This document shows, in pieces, positions 1 to 8,795 of a DNA stretch of 57,628 bases (positions are counted from its first letter, which is position 1; each line of letters starts with the position of its first letter). The stretch spans positions 1-57,628 of the forward strand of contig CALXZJ010000006.1 in NCBI GenBank assembly GCA_944393235.1, given 5' to 3'. A model generated the notes under the pieces. That model saw only the letters and a program-made list of their open reading frames with translations. It made no database searches and was not told the origin of the DNA. The DNA comes from an uncultured Alphaproteobacteria bacterium (GTDB lineage Bacteria; Pseudomonadota; Alphaproteobacteria; RF32; CAG-239). The position numbers and the translations under genes were made by a program.

Positions 1-19
1 AATCTCCCTCTCTCCGCCA
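1..19 (+). tRNA. tRNA-Ser, 3' end only (cut by window edge)
   Basis: The first bases fit the last part of a serine tRNA: the end of the T-loop (AAT, 1-3), a T-stem half CTCCC (4-8), an acceptor half TCTCTCC (9-15), discriminator G16 and encoded CCA (17-19). The matching T-stem 5' half plus loop start (GGGAGTTCGA) occurs at the end of each repeat copy (87-96, 256-265). The tRNA body lies outside the window, so whether this is the live gene or another duplicated 3' fragment cannot be told. A hairpin with T-run follows at once, as expected for a tRNA terminator. Confidence 0.55.
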
Positions 20-25
20 ATGAGC

Positions 26-56
26 GCCCCGTTTGTAACGGGGCTTATGTTTTTTA
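26..56 (+). terminator. Rho-independent terminator after tRNA-Ser 3' end
   Basis: The stem GCCCCG (26-31) pairs with CGGGGC (39-44) around the loop TTTGTAA and is followed by TTATGTTTTTT. It is repeated identically in copy 2 at 195-225. Confidence 0.75.
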
Positions 57-169
57 AATAACAGGGAGATTTGAACTCCCGAGGAAGGGAGTTCGACTAC
101 AAGTGAAAGGCGGACTTGAAGGACGCCGGTGAGCCTTTGTAAAAGGCGAATGAACGCCGTGAACGAAGT

Positions 170-265
170 AATCTCCCTCTCTCCGCCAATGAGCGCCCCG
201 TTTGTAACGGGGCTTATGTTTTTTAAATAACAGGGAGATTTGAACTTCCGGAGAAGGGAGTTCGA
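170..265. repeat. Direct repeat copy 2, tRNA-Ser 3'-end unit
   Basis: This copy matches 1-96 with a few substitutions between about 246 and 255 and loses identity after 265. It carries the tRNA 3' end and CCA (170-188) and the same terminator (195-225). Right after it begins the open frame of the truncated mobile-element gene, so the unit marks the left junction of that remnant. No tRNA body precedes this copy, so it cannot encode a functional tRNA. Confidence 0.85.
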
Positions 266-1168
266 TTTTTACTGGAAATTCGTATTTTCGACCACAGAAC
301 GCATAAGTTTTACGGTAACTATTTAAACCTTGACACCAACCAAGACATAAAAACCGAAATCCAAAAGCTTGTTGATAATATTGGTGACAATATTTATTAT
401 CAAGGGCAGATTGCAGATAATGGACAAGGTGTTGAACTGACAATCAATTCTCAGGAAGAAATGCATGGCCTTTCCAATGAAGACTTTAAAAACAAAATGC
501 TTGAAACGCTTAAATCTTTTAAGGGCAATAAGATATTTAATCAGTCTTTAAATGGTGATATTGAGATAAGGACTTCATCAATCAAGAAATATAAGAGCTT
601 TTTTGCTGATAAGAACAAGCGGCTTATTGTACCCTATATTCCGGAATTGCTTGGAAAAGCGAGATTTAATAAAATGGAAGCTTCTTATGCGCCTGAGAAA
701 GAGCCTAATATTAAAGCATATTATAAAGCCGATTTGCCTATAAATATTGATGATGATACTTATAATGTTCATTTGACAGTGCGTGAAGACCAGTATGGCA
801 ATTTCTTTTGGGATGCACAAATAAACGAGAAGCCCCAACGCGCCACACCGGCTACAAATCCGGGGGATACGGGGCTTCTGTCTGGTCTTTCTAGTGAAGA
901 CGCTTTAAATATAACACCAATTAAAGGAAATGTCAAGCTGGATTATCAAAACAAACCGCAACCCAAAGGTTTATATGACGCCAACCGCAATTTGATTAAA
1001 ATCTTTGAAAGTGCGGATTTTTCTACTTTGCCGCATGAATTGGCACATTACTGGCTTAATAACATGTGGAATTATACCCGCAGTGGCAATGCCAGCGAAA
1101 GATACCAACAGCGGTGGAACGTGATTGCCAACTGGCTGGGGATTACACCGGAGCAAACGCGTATTTAA
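227..1168 (+). pseudogene. Polyvalent-type mobile-element protein fragment with HELAH motif, truncated at both ends
   Basis: The frame is open from 227, straight out of the tRNA-Ser repeat, although the first ATG with any support is at 461. It therefore looks like the middle of a much larger protein. A central region (about 500-830) has the strand-rich pattern ending in VHLTVREDQYGNFFWDAQ seen in toxin-like or large-polyvalent-protein domains of phages and conjugative elements. Near the end, LPHELAHYW (about 1033-1060) is a zincin-type HExxH-like motif followed by WNVIANWLGI. The protein stops abruptly just after this motif, where family members would be expected to continue. I infer a remnant of an element that once sat at the adjacent tRNA-Ser. 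The domain assignment is by pattern only. Confidence 0.6.
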
Positions 1169-1259
1169 TGCCATTGGCTGTGGATTGATTTAAAAAGATT
1201 GTAATTTACGGGTGATTTTGCTAAACTTCCGGCAGTTTGTAACTGTTTGGGAGTTTTTT

Positions 1260-2108
1260 ATGATGGAACAAAAGAAAATCAAAATCGGTGATTTTGAAAT
1301 CGGCAACAAACTGCCGTTGGCGATTATTGCCGGTCCGTGCCAGATTGAAAGCCGCGAACATGCGATTATGATTGCCGGTAACATGGTGGAAATCACCAAA
1401 AAACTCGGTATCAACTACATATTCAAAGCATCGTTTGACAAAGCCAACCGTACCTCAATCAACGGCGCGCGCGGCGTCGGGTTGGAAGAAGGAATGCGCA
1501 CGTTTGCCGAAATCAAAAAACTTTATCCGGATTTGCCGATTGTGACCGATGTGCATGAACGGCAGCAATGTCCGGTTGTGGCCGAGTATGTCGATATGAT
1601 TCAAATTCCGGCGTTTTTGTGCCGTCAGACGGATTTGGTGGTGGCGGCAGCCAAAACCGGCAGGGTCATCAATATCAAAAAAGGTCAGTTTTTAGCGCCG
1701 TGGGATGTCAAAAATTTGGTTAAAAAAGCGGTTGATTCCGGTAATGAAAATGTCTGTATCACCGAACGCGGCACAAGCTTTGGTTATAACACGTTGATAA
1801 CCGATATGCGGGGTTTTCCGCAGATGGCCAAAGATACCGGATGTCCGGTGATCTTTGATGCGACGCATTCGGTGCAGCAGCCGGGAGGTATGGGCTCATC
1901 GACCGGCGGACAGCGCGAATTTGCGCCGGTGTTGGCACGCGCGGCGGTGGCTGTCGGCGTGGCGGCGGTGTTTATGGAAACGCACGAAAACCCCGATAAA
2001 GCTCTGTCGGACGGACCAAACACCATTTATTTGCGCGATATGGAAAGAGTGATTTCCGAACTGATGGCTTATGATAAAATCACCAAATCCATTATTCATG
2101 ATTATTAA
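1260..2108 (+). CDS. kdsA: 3-deoxy-8-phosphooctulonate synthase (KDO8P synthase)
   Basis: KdsA condenses phosphoenolpyruvate with arabinose-5-phosphate to KDO-8-phosphate in the cytoplasm, the first committed step to lipopolysaccharide KDO. The protein shows the family hallmarks: IAGPCQIESREHA near the N-terminus, FKASFDKANRTS, TDVHE, IPAFLCRQTDL, ERGTSFGYN, and DATHSVQQPGG towards the end. Length from ATG 1260 is 282 residues, normal for the family. I chose ATG 1260 (or the adjacent ATG 1263) because GGGAG sits at 1249-1253; an upstream GTG at 1212 in frame has no ribosome site and adds a non-conserved leader. The gene makes the organism an LPS producer. It follows the mobile remnant and precedes recO on the same strand. 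Confidence 0.96.
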   Translation: MMEQKKIKIGDFEIGNKLPLAIIAGPCQIESREHAIMIAGNMVEITKKLGINYIFKASFDKANRTSINGARGVGLEEGMRTFAEIKKLYPDLPIVTDVHERQQCPVVAEYVDMIQIPAFLCRQTDLVVAAAKTGRVINIKKGQFLAPWDVKNLVKKAVDSGNENVCITERGTSFGYNTLITDMRGFPQMAKDTGCPVIFDATHSVQQPGGMGSSTGGQREFAPVLARAAVAVGVAAVFMETHENPDKALSDGPNTIYLRDMERVISELMAYDKITKSIIHDY

Positions 2109-2131
2109 TTTAATCTGATTGTCAAAATAAG

Positions 2132-2166
2132 CGCTCCGCAACTGGTATGGTTGGTTTGACGGAGCG
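2132..2166. other. Inverted repeat between kdsA and recO
   Basis: CGCTCCG (2132-2138) pairs with CGGAGCG (2160-2166). No T-run follows, so this is a weak terminator at best. It ends 22 bases before the recO start and could shape the recO leader. Confidence 0.4.
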
Positions 2167-2188
2167 TTGCCGTATCAAAGGTGAGATT

Positions 2189-2917
2189 GTGCAATTTAGT
2201 GATGAAGGATATATCATCAAGCTTTTACGCCATGGCGAAAATTCGCTGCTGGTGACGGTTTTGTCGGCGCAGCACGGCAAAATAACCGGCTTTATCAAAG
2301 GCGCGTTAAGCAAAAATAAACTCGGGGTTTATCAGCTCGGCAACGCCATATCGTTTAATGCCTATGCCCGCTTGGAAGAAAATTTGCCGCAGTTTCGCGG
2401 GGTGGAATTGCTGAATGCGCACGCGGTGAGTTTTATGGCAGATGAGCGGAAGTTGGCAACACTTTCGGCTTTTTGCGAGCTGATGAATGTTTGTCTGCCG
2501 GAAAAAGAGGCGCTGGAAAACTTAAACTTTTACATTAAAGGTTTTATGAACGGGCTTGAAAATGAAAATTGGGCGGCAAAATATGCTTTAATAGAGTTCC
2601 ATTTGTTGGCGTTTTTGGGTATCGGTTTGGATTTGAGCGCTTGCGCGGCGACCGGAACGACAGAAAATCTGGCGTTCGTTTCGCCCAAAAGCGGCAAGGC
2701 GGTTTGTTTGGAGGCAGGGCTGCCGTATCGGGACAAGTTGTTTAAATTTCCTTATTATGCTGTGGATAAAAATGTGACGCCGAGTGCGGCGGAAGTGGCG
2801 GATTTGCTCAATATGACGGCGTATTTTTTGGATAAGAACTTTTTTCAAATCCACGGCTTGAAATTCCCGAACAATCGTGCTAACTTGCTTCAGCACTTAA
2901 AATTAGCGGAAGAATAA
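2189..2917 (+). CDS. recO: DNA repair protein RecO
   Basis: RecO binds single-stranded DNA and helps load RecA in the RecFOR gap-repair pathway. The N-terminal OB-fold pattern is plain (DEGYIIKLLRHGENSLLVTVLSAQHGKITGFIKGA), and the C-terminal helical domain follows with the expected FLGIGLDLSACAATG segment. From GTG 2189 the protein is 242 residues, close to family size. I prefer this GTG because AAGGTGAG lies directly upstream (2178-2185) and RecO proteins begin just before the DEG motif; an ATG at 2147 would add 14 residues that overlap a stem-loop. The stop codon abuts the parC start with no gap, so recO and parC are probably co-translated. Confidence 0.9.
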   Translation: MQFSDEGYIIKLLRHGENSLLVTVLSAQHGKITGFIKGALSKNKLGVYQLGNAISFNAYARLEENLPQFRGVELLNAHAVSFMADERKLATLSAFCELMNVCLPEKEALENLNFYIKGFMNGLENENWAAKYALIEFHLLAFLGIGLDLSACAATGTTENLAFVSPKSGKAVCLEAGLPYRDKLFKFPYYAVDKNVTPSAAEVADLLNMTAYFLDKNFFQIHGLKFPNNRANLLQHLKLAEE

Positions 2918-5152
2918 ATGAACATGGCCGATCAGGAAGAAAAAATCAGAGACGTTCAACTCAAAGAAGAATTAAGCAAACGTTATTTGTCTTATGCGAT
3001 GTCCACCATTGTCGCCCGTTCGTTGCCGGACGTGCGCGACGGCTTAAAACCGGTGCACCGCCGTTTGTTGTATGCCATGCGGCAGCTGCATCTTGACCCC
3101 AAGACCGGTTATAAAAAATGCGCGCGTGTGGTGGGCGATGTTATCGGTAAATACCATCCGCATGGCGACACGGCGGTTTATGGCGCGATGGTGCGTCTGG
3201 CGCAGGATTTTTCGGTGCGGTATCCGTTGGTTGACGGGCAGGGCAATTTCGGTAATATTGATGGCGACGGCGCGGCGGCTATGCGTTATACCGAGGCGCG
3301 TTTGACCGAATTTGCCATGGCCATGATGGAAGGTTTAAATGAAAACGCAGTTGATTTTATAGACACCTACGATGGTGAGGAAAGCGAACCGGTGGTGATG
3401 CCTTCCATGGTGCCGAACCTGTTGTGCAACGGGTCTTCGGGCATTGCCGTGGGCATGGCCACCAACATTCCGCCGCATAATTTGAGCGAAGTGTGCGACG
3501 CGCTTTTGTATATGATAGAAAAACCCGACTGCGATGAGGAATCTCTGGTGCGGCGTGTGAAAGGTCCGGATTTTCCGACCGGCGGTGTGATTATCGACTC
3601 GTTTGCGACGATTGTGGAAAATTACAAACAGGGCAAAGGGGCGTTCCGTATTCGCGCCAAGTGGGAAAAAGAAGAGCTTTCGCACGGGCAATATCAGATT
3701 GTGGTCAAAGAAATTCCGTATCAGGTGATTAAATCCAAACTGATTGAAAAAATCGCCCAACTTTTGAGCGAAAAGAAAGTGCCGCTGTTGGCTGATGTCC
3801 GCGATGAATCGGCGCAAGACGTGCGTATTGTGTTGGAGCCGAAAAATCGCACGGTTGACGCTGCGTTGTTGATGGAACATTTGTTTAAACAGACCGAGTT
3901 GGAAAGCAAGTTTAATATGAACATGAACGTGCTTGACTGCGACGGTGTGCCGCGGGTGATGAGTTTGAGCGAAGTTTTGCGCGCGTTTTTGGACCATCGG
4001 CATATTGTGTTGCAGCGGCGCACGCAATATCGTCTGGAAAAGATTTCGGCACGGCTTGAGATTTTATCGGGTTATCTGATTGCGTATGTAAATCTGGATG
4101 AGATTATCCGCATCATTCGCGAGGAAGACGATGCCAAAGCGGTGATGATGAAGGAATTTAACTTAACCGACAATCAGGCCGAAGCGATTTTAAACATGAA
4201 ACTGCGCAGCCTGCGCAAACTGGAAGAGCATGAAATTAAAGCTGAATTTGATGATTTGAGCGCGGAAAAAGAGGGGCTGGAAGCGTTGTTGGCCGATGAG
4301 GGCAAACGTTGGCAGGCATTAGCGGAAGAAATTAAGCAAATTAAAGAAAAATTCGGCAAAAAAACGGCGTTGGGACGCCGTCGCACCGAGTTTGCCGAAG
4401 CGCCCGCCGATGTGGAAATCACGATTGAGGCAATGGTTGAAAAAGAACCGATTACGGTGATTTTATCCGAAAAAGGCTGGATTAGGAGCATGAAAGGCCA
4501 TGTCGCTTTGAATGAGGATTTCAAGTTCAAAGACGATGACGCTTTACGCTTTGCCATCCACGCGCAGACGACCGATAAAATCATTTTGTTTGACACGGCC
4601 GGCAAGTTCTTTACGCTGCAGGCAAGCGAAATTCCGAGCGGCAGAGGGTTCGGTCAGCCGGTGCGTTTGATGATTGATTTGAGCAACAATGATAACATCA
4701 GCGCGATGTTTGTGTTTGAGCCCAAAGCCGGTTATGTGATTGCCTCAAACACCGGTCACGGTTTTGTGGTTGATGAAAACCACATTTTGGCGCAAACCCG
4801 CAACGGTCGCAAGATTATGAATTTAGCAGACGGCGAGCAGACGATGTTTTGCAAGAAAATCACCGGCGATATGGTGGCGGTGGTGGGCGAAAACCGCAAA
4901 CTTTTAATTTTTAAGTTGGAAGAAATTCCGACTATGGCGCGCGGTCGCGGCGTGGCGTTGCAGAAATATAAGGATAAAGATTGCCGGATGACGGACATCC
5001 AGATTTTTAAATCGGAAGAGGGCTTTTGTTACAACCGTTCCGGCGGTGTTGCGGTGGAGAAAGATTTGATGACATGGCTCGGACATCGGGCGCAGGTCGG
5101 CAAGCTGGTGCCGTTCGGATTCCCGAAAAGCAATACGTTTTTTAAGGAATAA
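2918..5152 (+). CDS. parC: DNA topoisomerase IV subunit A
   Basis: ParC is the DNA-cleaving subunit of topoisomerase IV, which separates linked daughter chromosomes; its partner ParE is not in this window. The breakage-reunion domain starts early ([21 protein letters not shown]), with the catalytic tyrosine in [10 protein letters not shown] (Tyr124). The quinolone-determining stretch reads [13 protein letters not shown], placing Thr85 and Gly89 at the positions equivalent to E. coli Ser80 and Glu84. The C-terminal half has the beta-pinwheel repeats, but no clear GyrA box, supporting ParC over GyrA. At 744 residues the length is typical of alphaproteobacterial ParC. The ATG follows the recO stop directly. 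Confidence 0.93.
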   Translation: MNMADQEEKIRDVQLKEELSKRYLSYAMSTIVARSLPDVRDGLKPVHRRLLYAMRQLHLDPKTGYKKCARVVGDVIGKYHPHGDTAVYGAMVRLAQDFSVRYPLVDGQGNFGNIDGDGAAAMRYTEARLTEFAMAMMEGLNENAVDFIDTYDGEESEPVVMPSMVPNLLCNGSSGIAVGMATNIPPHNLSEVCDALLYMIEKPDCDEESLVRRVKGPDFPTGGVIIDSFATIVENYKQGKGAFRIRAKWEKEELSHGQYQIVVKEIPYQVIKSKLIEKIAQLLSEKKVPLLADVRDESAQDVRIVLEPKNRTVDAALLMEHLFKQTELESKFNMNMNVLDCDGVPRVMSLSEVLRAFLDHRHIVLQRRTQYRLEKISARLEILSGYLIAYVNLDEIIRIIREEDDAKAVMMKEFNLTDNQAEAILNMKLRSLRKLEEHEIKAEFDDLSAEKEGLEALLADEGKRWQALAEEIKQIKEKFGKKTALGRRRTEFAEAPADVEITIEAMVEKEPITVILSEKGWIRSMKGHVALNEDFKFKDDDALRFAIHAQTTDKIILFDTAGKFFTLQASEIPSGRGFGQPVRLMIDLSNNDNISAMFVFEPKAGYVIASNTGHGFVVDENHILAQTRNGRKIMNLADGEQTMFCKKITGDMVAVVGENRKLLIFKLEEIPTMARGRGVALQKYKDKDCRMTDIQIFKSEEGFCYNRSGGVAVEKDLMTWLGHRAQVGKLVPFGFPKSNTFFKE

Positions 5153-5185
5153 TCATTAATATTGACTATGCCGGTGCTGTTGTCA

Positions 5186-6109
5186 TCAGAGATCTATGCC
5201 AATAACCACATAAAAAGAACAAGAGACCTCAGAATCGCAGGAATTGCACAAGGCATCCATTTCCGTTAAACCGGCATAGCGCAGGCATTGATCCGGATGG
5301 TTATTAATGCAGAAATTGTCGCCCATAAGCCTGGCAGTTGTATAATTTTCCGGATCATTTTCATCTTGTGCGGATCTCATTTGAATGGATAATAAGTTTG
5401 CTGAATTTTCTTTGGCAACAGTGACAATGGTGCGGCAGATTTCTCGAAATTCATTGCTAGATTTATTTCCGGAACGATTAACAGATAAGTACATATAATA
5501 TGTAAAACCAGTTGTTGGAGAGTAGGAATAGTTTATTGTGATAGCGTTATTAAAAACATCATGAATAATCTTGTTTCCCATATACTTCATTCCATCAGGA
5601 ATAAGGTTAAGCTTATCGAAAAGATCAGTTTGGAAACCATTGTCCGTAGCAGCACGTTTTAATTCAGGTCTGAGCTGTATGGCGTTATTTAACAGCATGT
5701 TAAAAGATTCGGCTTGTTTGTTGAGTTTGTATTTAAGCATCGCCTTGGAGTAACCGGCGATAGCACCAACCGATAAAACACCAATAATTGCTAATACACC
5801 CAGCATTTCCACCATGGAACGACCGCATAACGGCACATCTGCTTGCCTTCTTTTCGCTCGTGTACTCATTTTGTACACGTCGCTCAAACAAGGCTGCGCA
5901 TCTGCACCATTTTTCGGTCGTTCGCTTCTTCCGGAAGAAATCGCGTATAATGGCACATCTAAAGCGCTTTTACGCGAAGTCGGAAAATTCACGTACGTCT
6001 TATGTACGCTAGGATTTTCCTCCTCACTAGAAAGCACTTTATCTGCACCATTCTCCGCAATTTCAGAATGTGCATGAGAGAAAAAGTTAAAAAAATTGAA
6101 CAAATTCAT
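5186..6109 (-). CDS. Prepilin-like protein with long modular leader
   Basis: The core is a type IV pilin or pseudopilin: a cleavage site Gly followed by RSMVEMLGVLAIIGVLSVGAIAG, with Glu at mature position 5 and a hydrophobic helix, then a soluble domain with four cysteines near the C-terminus. Unusually, about 96 residues precede the cleavage Gly. I start at ATG 6109 because GGGAG lies 8 bases upstream (6118-6122); an ATG at 5869 would give a normal 16-residue leader but has no ribosome site and sits inside a GTGTAC/GTACAC hairpin. The leader holds two related modules (5912-6052 and 5816-5911), each running from NGAD to DVPL and GRS. The gene stands alone, converging on parC. The pilus or secretion system it serves is not visible here. 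Confidence 0.75.
   Translation of the reverse strand: MNLFNFFNFFSHAHSEIAENGADKVLSSEEENPSVHKTYVNFPTSRKSALDVPLYAISSGRSERPKNGADAQPCLSDVYKMSTRAKRRQADVPLCGRSMVEMLGVLAIIGVLSVGAIAGYSKAMLKYKLNKQAESFNMLLNNAIQLRPELKRAATDNGFQTDLFDKLNLIPDGMKYMGNKIIHDVFNNAITINYSYSPTTGFTYYMYLSVNRSGNKSSNEFREICRTIVTVAKENSANLLSIQMRSAQDENDPENYTTARLMGDNFCINNHPDQCLRYAGLTEMDALCNSCDSEVSCSFYVVIGIDL
5816..6052 (-). repeat. Two in-frame leader modules of the prepilin gene
   Basis: Module 1 (6052-5912) and module 2 (5911-5816) encode the same outline: NGAD near the start, an LS motif, a basic stretch with TR, then DVPL and finally GRS. Short DNA matches (CACATCTGC/GCATCTGCACCATT) recur in both. Module 2 ends at the true prepilin cleavage site, and module 1 ends in a similar SSGRS. 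The pattern suggests tandem duplication or recombination between pilin genes. Confidence 0.6.
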
Positions 6110-6438
6110 CAAAAGAACTCCCAAAACTGCAAAATAAATGTATTTACGCGGTATTCTAAACCGTTTTTTTTTTTTGCAATTTTAAAGAGTCTGGTGGGGA
6201 TAAGTTTCTACTTATTATTTACTGTCATGCCGCTGCCGAGCAATGCTCAGCAGTTTAGGCATCTCTTCCCATATGTGCGATAGACGGATAGATGCCTAAC
6301 CTCAGTCGCTAACGCTCTTTTAGAGTTCTTAGAGCGTAATAAGAAAAGGGGCAAATGTATGATGAGAGAAATGAGGCTAAAACAAAACCGACAGTTGATG
6401 TCTGCCGGTTTTAATTATGGTTTTGAAGCCCTGTCTTT
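6110..6438. other. Gene-free spacer between prepilin and aas genes
   Basis: No gene is supported here. The stretch holds three inverted repeats: GCTG..GAGCA/TGCTC..CAGC around 6231-6253, TTAGGCATCT/AGATGCCTAA (6255-6264 and 6290-6299), and ACGCTCT/AGAGCGT (6312-6318 and 6331-6337). The aas terminator lies at 6384-6412. The prepilin promoter must lie here too, on the minus strand, but I see no convincing -35/-10 pair. Confidence 0.5.
6384..6412 (-). terminator. Terminator of the aas-type gene
   Basis: AAAACCGaCAG (6384-6394) pairs with CTGcCGGTTTT (6402-6412), with one mismatch. Read on the minus strand it ends in a T-rich run 27 bases after the aas stop codon. Confidence 0.7.
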
Positions 6439-8628
6439 TTAAGCGGCTTTAGCCGGTGCGTTAAGCCCCAGTTCTTCCATGACTAGTTTTTTTAATGTCA
6501 CATTATCGGTTTTACCGGTGGCCAAAAGCGGAATTGTATCGTGGTACAAAATCACCCGCGGCAAAAACAGTTCGGACATGCCGTTGTTTTTGATATAGTC
6601 ATGCAAGCCGTCGGATTTCACTTGTTGATTGTTGGTAACCAGCACGATTTGTTCGCCTTTGCTTTCATGCGGGACGGCGACGATGCCATAATTAAAGTCT
6701 GCGCCCATCCATTCATAAGCCTTGACAACCATTTCATGCACGGCGTTTAGAGATACCATTTCGCCGCCGATTTTGGCAAAACGCTTGATGCGGTCTTTGA
6801 TGTATACAAAACCGATTTCATCAATATCTACCACGTCGCCGGTATGATACCAGCCTTCTTCAGGCGGCACCAATACGCCGGGGTTATCGGGTAAAATATA
6901 ACCCAACATGATGTTCGGGCCTTTGACCACCAACTCGCCGCCTTTGGCAATTCCCGGAACCGGCTCAATTTTATATTGGATTGCAGGCAGTAATTTACCG
7001 ATAGAACCGAATCGGTTGAAAATGCTGTTATTGGCGCACACAACCGGTGAACATTCGGTTGCGCCGTAGGCTTCCATCATGCGGATGCCCATGCGTTCCA
7101 TCCACATGTTACGGGTGTCAAGCTTGACCGCTTCGGCACCGCCGAACATAAAGCGGATGTTGTGGAAGTCATACGGGTGGGCGATTTTGCCGTAACCGCG
7201 GAAAAACGTGTCGGTACCGAACATCACCGTGGCGCCCAGTTCATAAACCAACTCGGCCACAACGCGGTAATGCAAAGGCGAGGGGTATAAAAACAGGCGT
7301 GAACCTTCCAGTAACGGAAACAGCGTACCGACCGTCAAACCGAAACTGTGGAACATCGGCAAAGCGTTGAACACCAAATCAGTCATATTAATTGTTTCCA
7401 GAGCCGACATTTGTTTGATGTTTGACATAATGTTGGCATGGCTCAAGACAACCGCTTTAGGCGCGCCTTCGGAGCCGGAAGTAAACAAAATGACCGCTTT
7501 TTTGCTGCCGCCGTCTTTGTGCGGCACGCGTTTGATTTTGTAACGCAAGAAAGCGCCGATTTTATCTAACAGCCCGATATGTTTGGCAAGCGATTCCAAA
7601 TAAAAGATTTCAATCCCGTTAGCTTTTAAGATTTCTATTACCGATTCAAGCTTGGCGGTTTTGATAAAAGTCATGGAGGTGATAATCATTTTGACCTGCG
7701 CGGTTTTGCACATGGAAACCATATTTTTGGCGCCGACTGAGAAATTGACCATGACCGGCACGCGCTCATACGCGGACAAGCCGAAAAACGTGCAAACGGC
7801 AGCAATCGTGTTGGGCAGCATCAAGCCGACATGTTCAAAATGCGATGTTCTTTTTTTGAAAAATCGTCCTAAAACAAACGACTTAATGATGATGTCTTTA
7901 TAAGAATTGGTCTTGCGCTGAATATCCTCCAAAACTTGCGGGCGCTTAAAGAAAAAGCCGGTTTTAGAGTGAACTTTGCCGGTTTTCATCAGCTGGGCGA
8001 ACAGCGAAATGTTCGGGTTATAAATAAAATTAAAATGCATTTCACGCAAGATTTGGTAAACCTCGTTGCTGATGTGGTCACGTTGGCGGCGGAGTTCATC
8101 TTTTAACTTAAACGGACGCGGTTTGCCGACGGTAATGCGCATTTTGGGCAACGGACGGTGCGGCAATTTGCCTTTGGTCTTGGAAAAATAACCGTATTGC
8201 GGACCGTCAATCCAAATCGGTATCAGCGGGGCTTTGGATTTATCGGCGACCAACCCTGGAGCTTCATAAATTTTCATTAAACCGCCGCTTTCGGTGATGC
8301 GTCCTTCGGCAAAAATCATCACCAGACGGCCGCTGTCAACTTTGGCAATCAACTCTTTGATATCACTCGGTTCAATCGGGTTAAACGGCATGATGTCGGC
8401 AAATTTCATCAAAAAACGGATGCCGCGGCGGCGGTATAAGTGGCCGTTTAAGGCAAAAACCGGATTGCCGGGCAGAAAAGCATACAACAAAATCGGGTCA
8501 AGATAAGAAACATGATTGGATACATAAACGCCTTTTTTGGGCAGTCTTTTTATGTCAAATTCTATTGCGCATCTGGTTTTGAAAATATAAAAGAAAGTTC
8601 GCAGGCACCATTTAACAAAATTGTTCAA
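6439..8628 (-). CDS. aas: Bifunctional acyltransferase / acyl-ACP synthetase (Aas type)
   Basis: Two enzymes are fused. Residues 1-200 form a PlsC-type acyltransferase with the HxxxxD motif NHVSYLD (His39, Asp44) and FAEGR (108-110). Residues about 230-729 form an AMP-binding ligase with the ATP loop TSGSEGAPK (383-391), AYGATECSPV and YHTGDV. This matches E. coli Aas (719 residues), which re-acylates 2-acyl-lysophosphatidylethanolamine and activates free fatty acids to acyl-ACP at the inner membrane. No LplT-like lysolipid flippase lies next to it. The divergent neighbour is a fadL-type fatty acid porin, and the shared 322-bp upstream region carries several palindromes, so joint control by fatty acid supply is plausible. 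Confidence 0.9.
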   Translation of the reverse strand: MNNFVKWCLRTFFYIFKTRCAIEFDIKRLPKKGVYVSNHVSYLDPILLYAFLPGNPVFALNGHLYRRRGIRFLMKFADIMPFNPIEPSDIKELIAKVDSGRLVMIFAEGRITESGGLMKIYEAPGLVADKSKAPLIPIWIDGPQYGYFSKTKGKLPHRPLPKMRITVGKPRPFKLKDELRRQRDHISNEVYQILREMHFNFIYNPNISLFAQLMKTGKVHSKTGFFFKRPQVLEDIQRKTNSYKDIIIKSFVLGRFFKKRTSHFEHVGLMLPNTIAAVCTFFGLSAYERVPVMVNFSVGAKNMVSMCKTAQVKMIITSMTFIKTAKLESVIEILKANGIEIFYLESLAKHIGLLDKIGAFLRYKIKRVPHKDGGSKKAVILFTSGSEGAPKAVVLSHANIMSNIKQMSALETINMTDLVFNALPMFHSFGLTVGTLFPLLEGSRLFLYPSPLHYRVVAELVYELGATVMFGTDTFFRGYGKIAHPYDFHNIRFMFGGAEAVKLDTRNMWMERMGIRMMEAYGATECSPVVCANNSIFNRFGSIGKLLPAIQYKIEPVPGIAKGGELVVKGPNIMLGYILPDNPGVLVPPEEGWYHTGDVVDIDEIGFVYIKDRIKRFAKIGGEMVSLNAVHEMVVKAYEWMGADFNYGIVAVPHESKGEQIVLVTNNQQVKSDGLHDYIKNNGMSELFLPRVILYHDTIPLLATGKTDNVTLKKLVMEELGLNAPAKAA

Positions 8629-8660
8629 AGTTTTTACTCCGAAGTTAAGACAATATAAAT

Positions 8661-8684
8661 TTTTGTATACAAAAAGCGCTTTTT
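8661..8684. promoter_or_regulatory. Two overlapping palindromes upstream of aas
   Basis: TTTTGTATACAAAA (8661-8674) is a perfect 14-base palindrome, overlapped by AAAAAGCGCTTTTT (8671-8684). They lie 33 bases upstream of the aas start, where an operator would act. The regulator is unknown. Confidence 0.5.
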
Positions 8685-8795
8685 TGTAAAGATAAAAAGA
8701 TAGTGTGGTGGAAAGTTGCTTTAATAAGCGTTCTAAGATATTGATATTATTAAAAAATCAAGAACTTATCCAACCCGAAAATGCTAATGTCTTGC

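Larger units (their letters stand above)
1..96. repeat. Direct repeat copy 1, tRNA-Ser 3'-end unit
   Basis: This is the first of two nearly identical ~96-bp units, the second 169 bp downstream at 170-265. Each unit holds the tRNA-Ser 3' end with CCA, a GC-rich hairpin with T-run, and a segment at about 62-96 whose reverse complement again resembles a T-arm (GGGAG-TTCAAAT-CTCCC), followed by the inverted pair GAACTCCC/GGGAGTTC (73-94). The spacer (97-169) contains further short hairpins such as GCCTTT/AAAGGC. tRNA 3' ends are common integration sites, so att-site remnants are a likely origin. Confidence 0.85.

Noticed and set aside
54..443. A 129-codon minus-strand frame over the tRNA-Ser repeats
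   Set aside because: It runs antisense through the tRNA 3'-end repeats and the better plus-strand frame, with no family resemblance and no ribosome site.
1212..1259. Upstream GTG start for kdsA
   Set aside because: There is no ribosome site, the added residues are not conserved in KdsA, and a good site fits ATG 1260.
3335..4027. A 230-codon minus-strand frame inside parC
   Set aside because: It is antisense to a strongly conserved gene and rich in His/Arg, as expected of a shadow frame.
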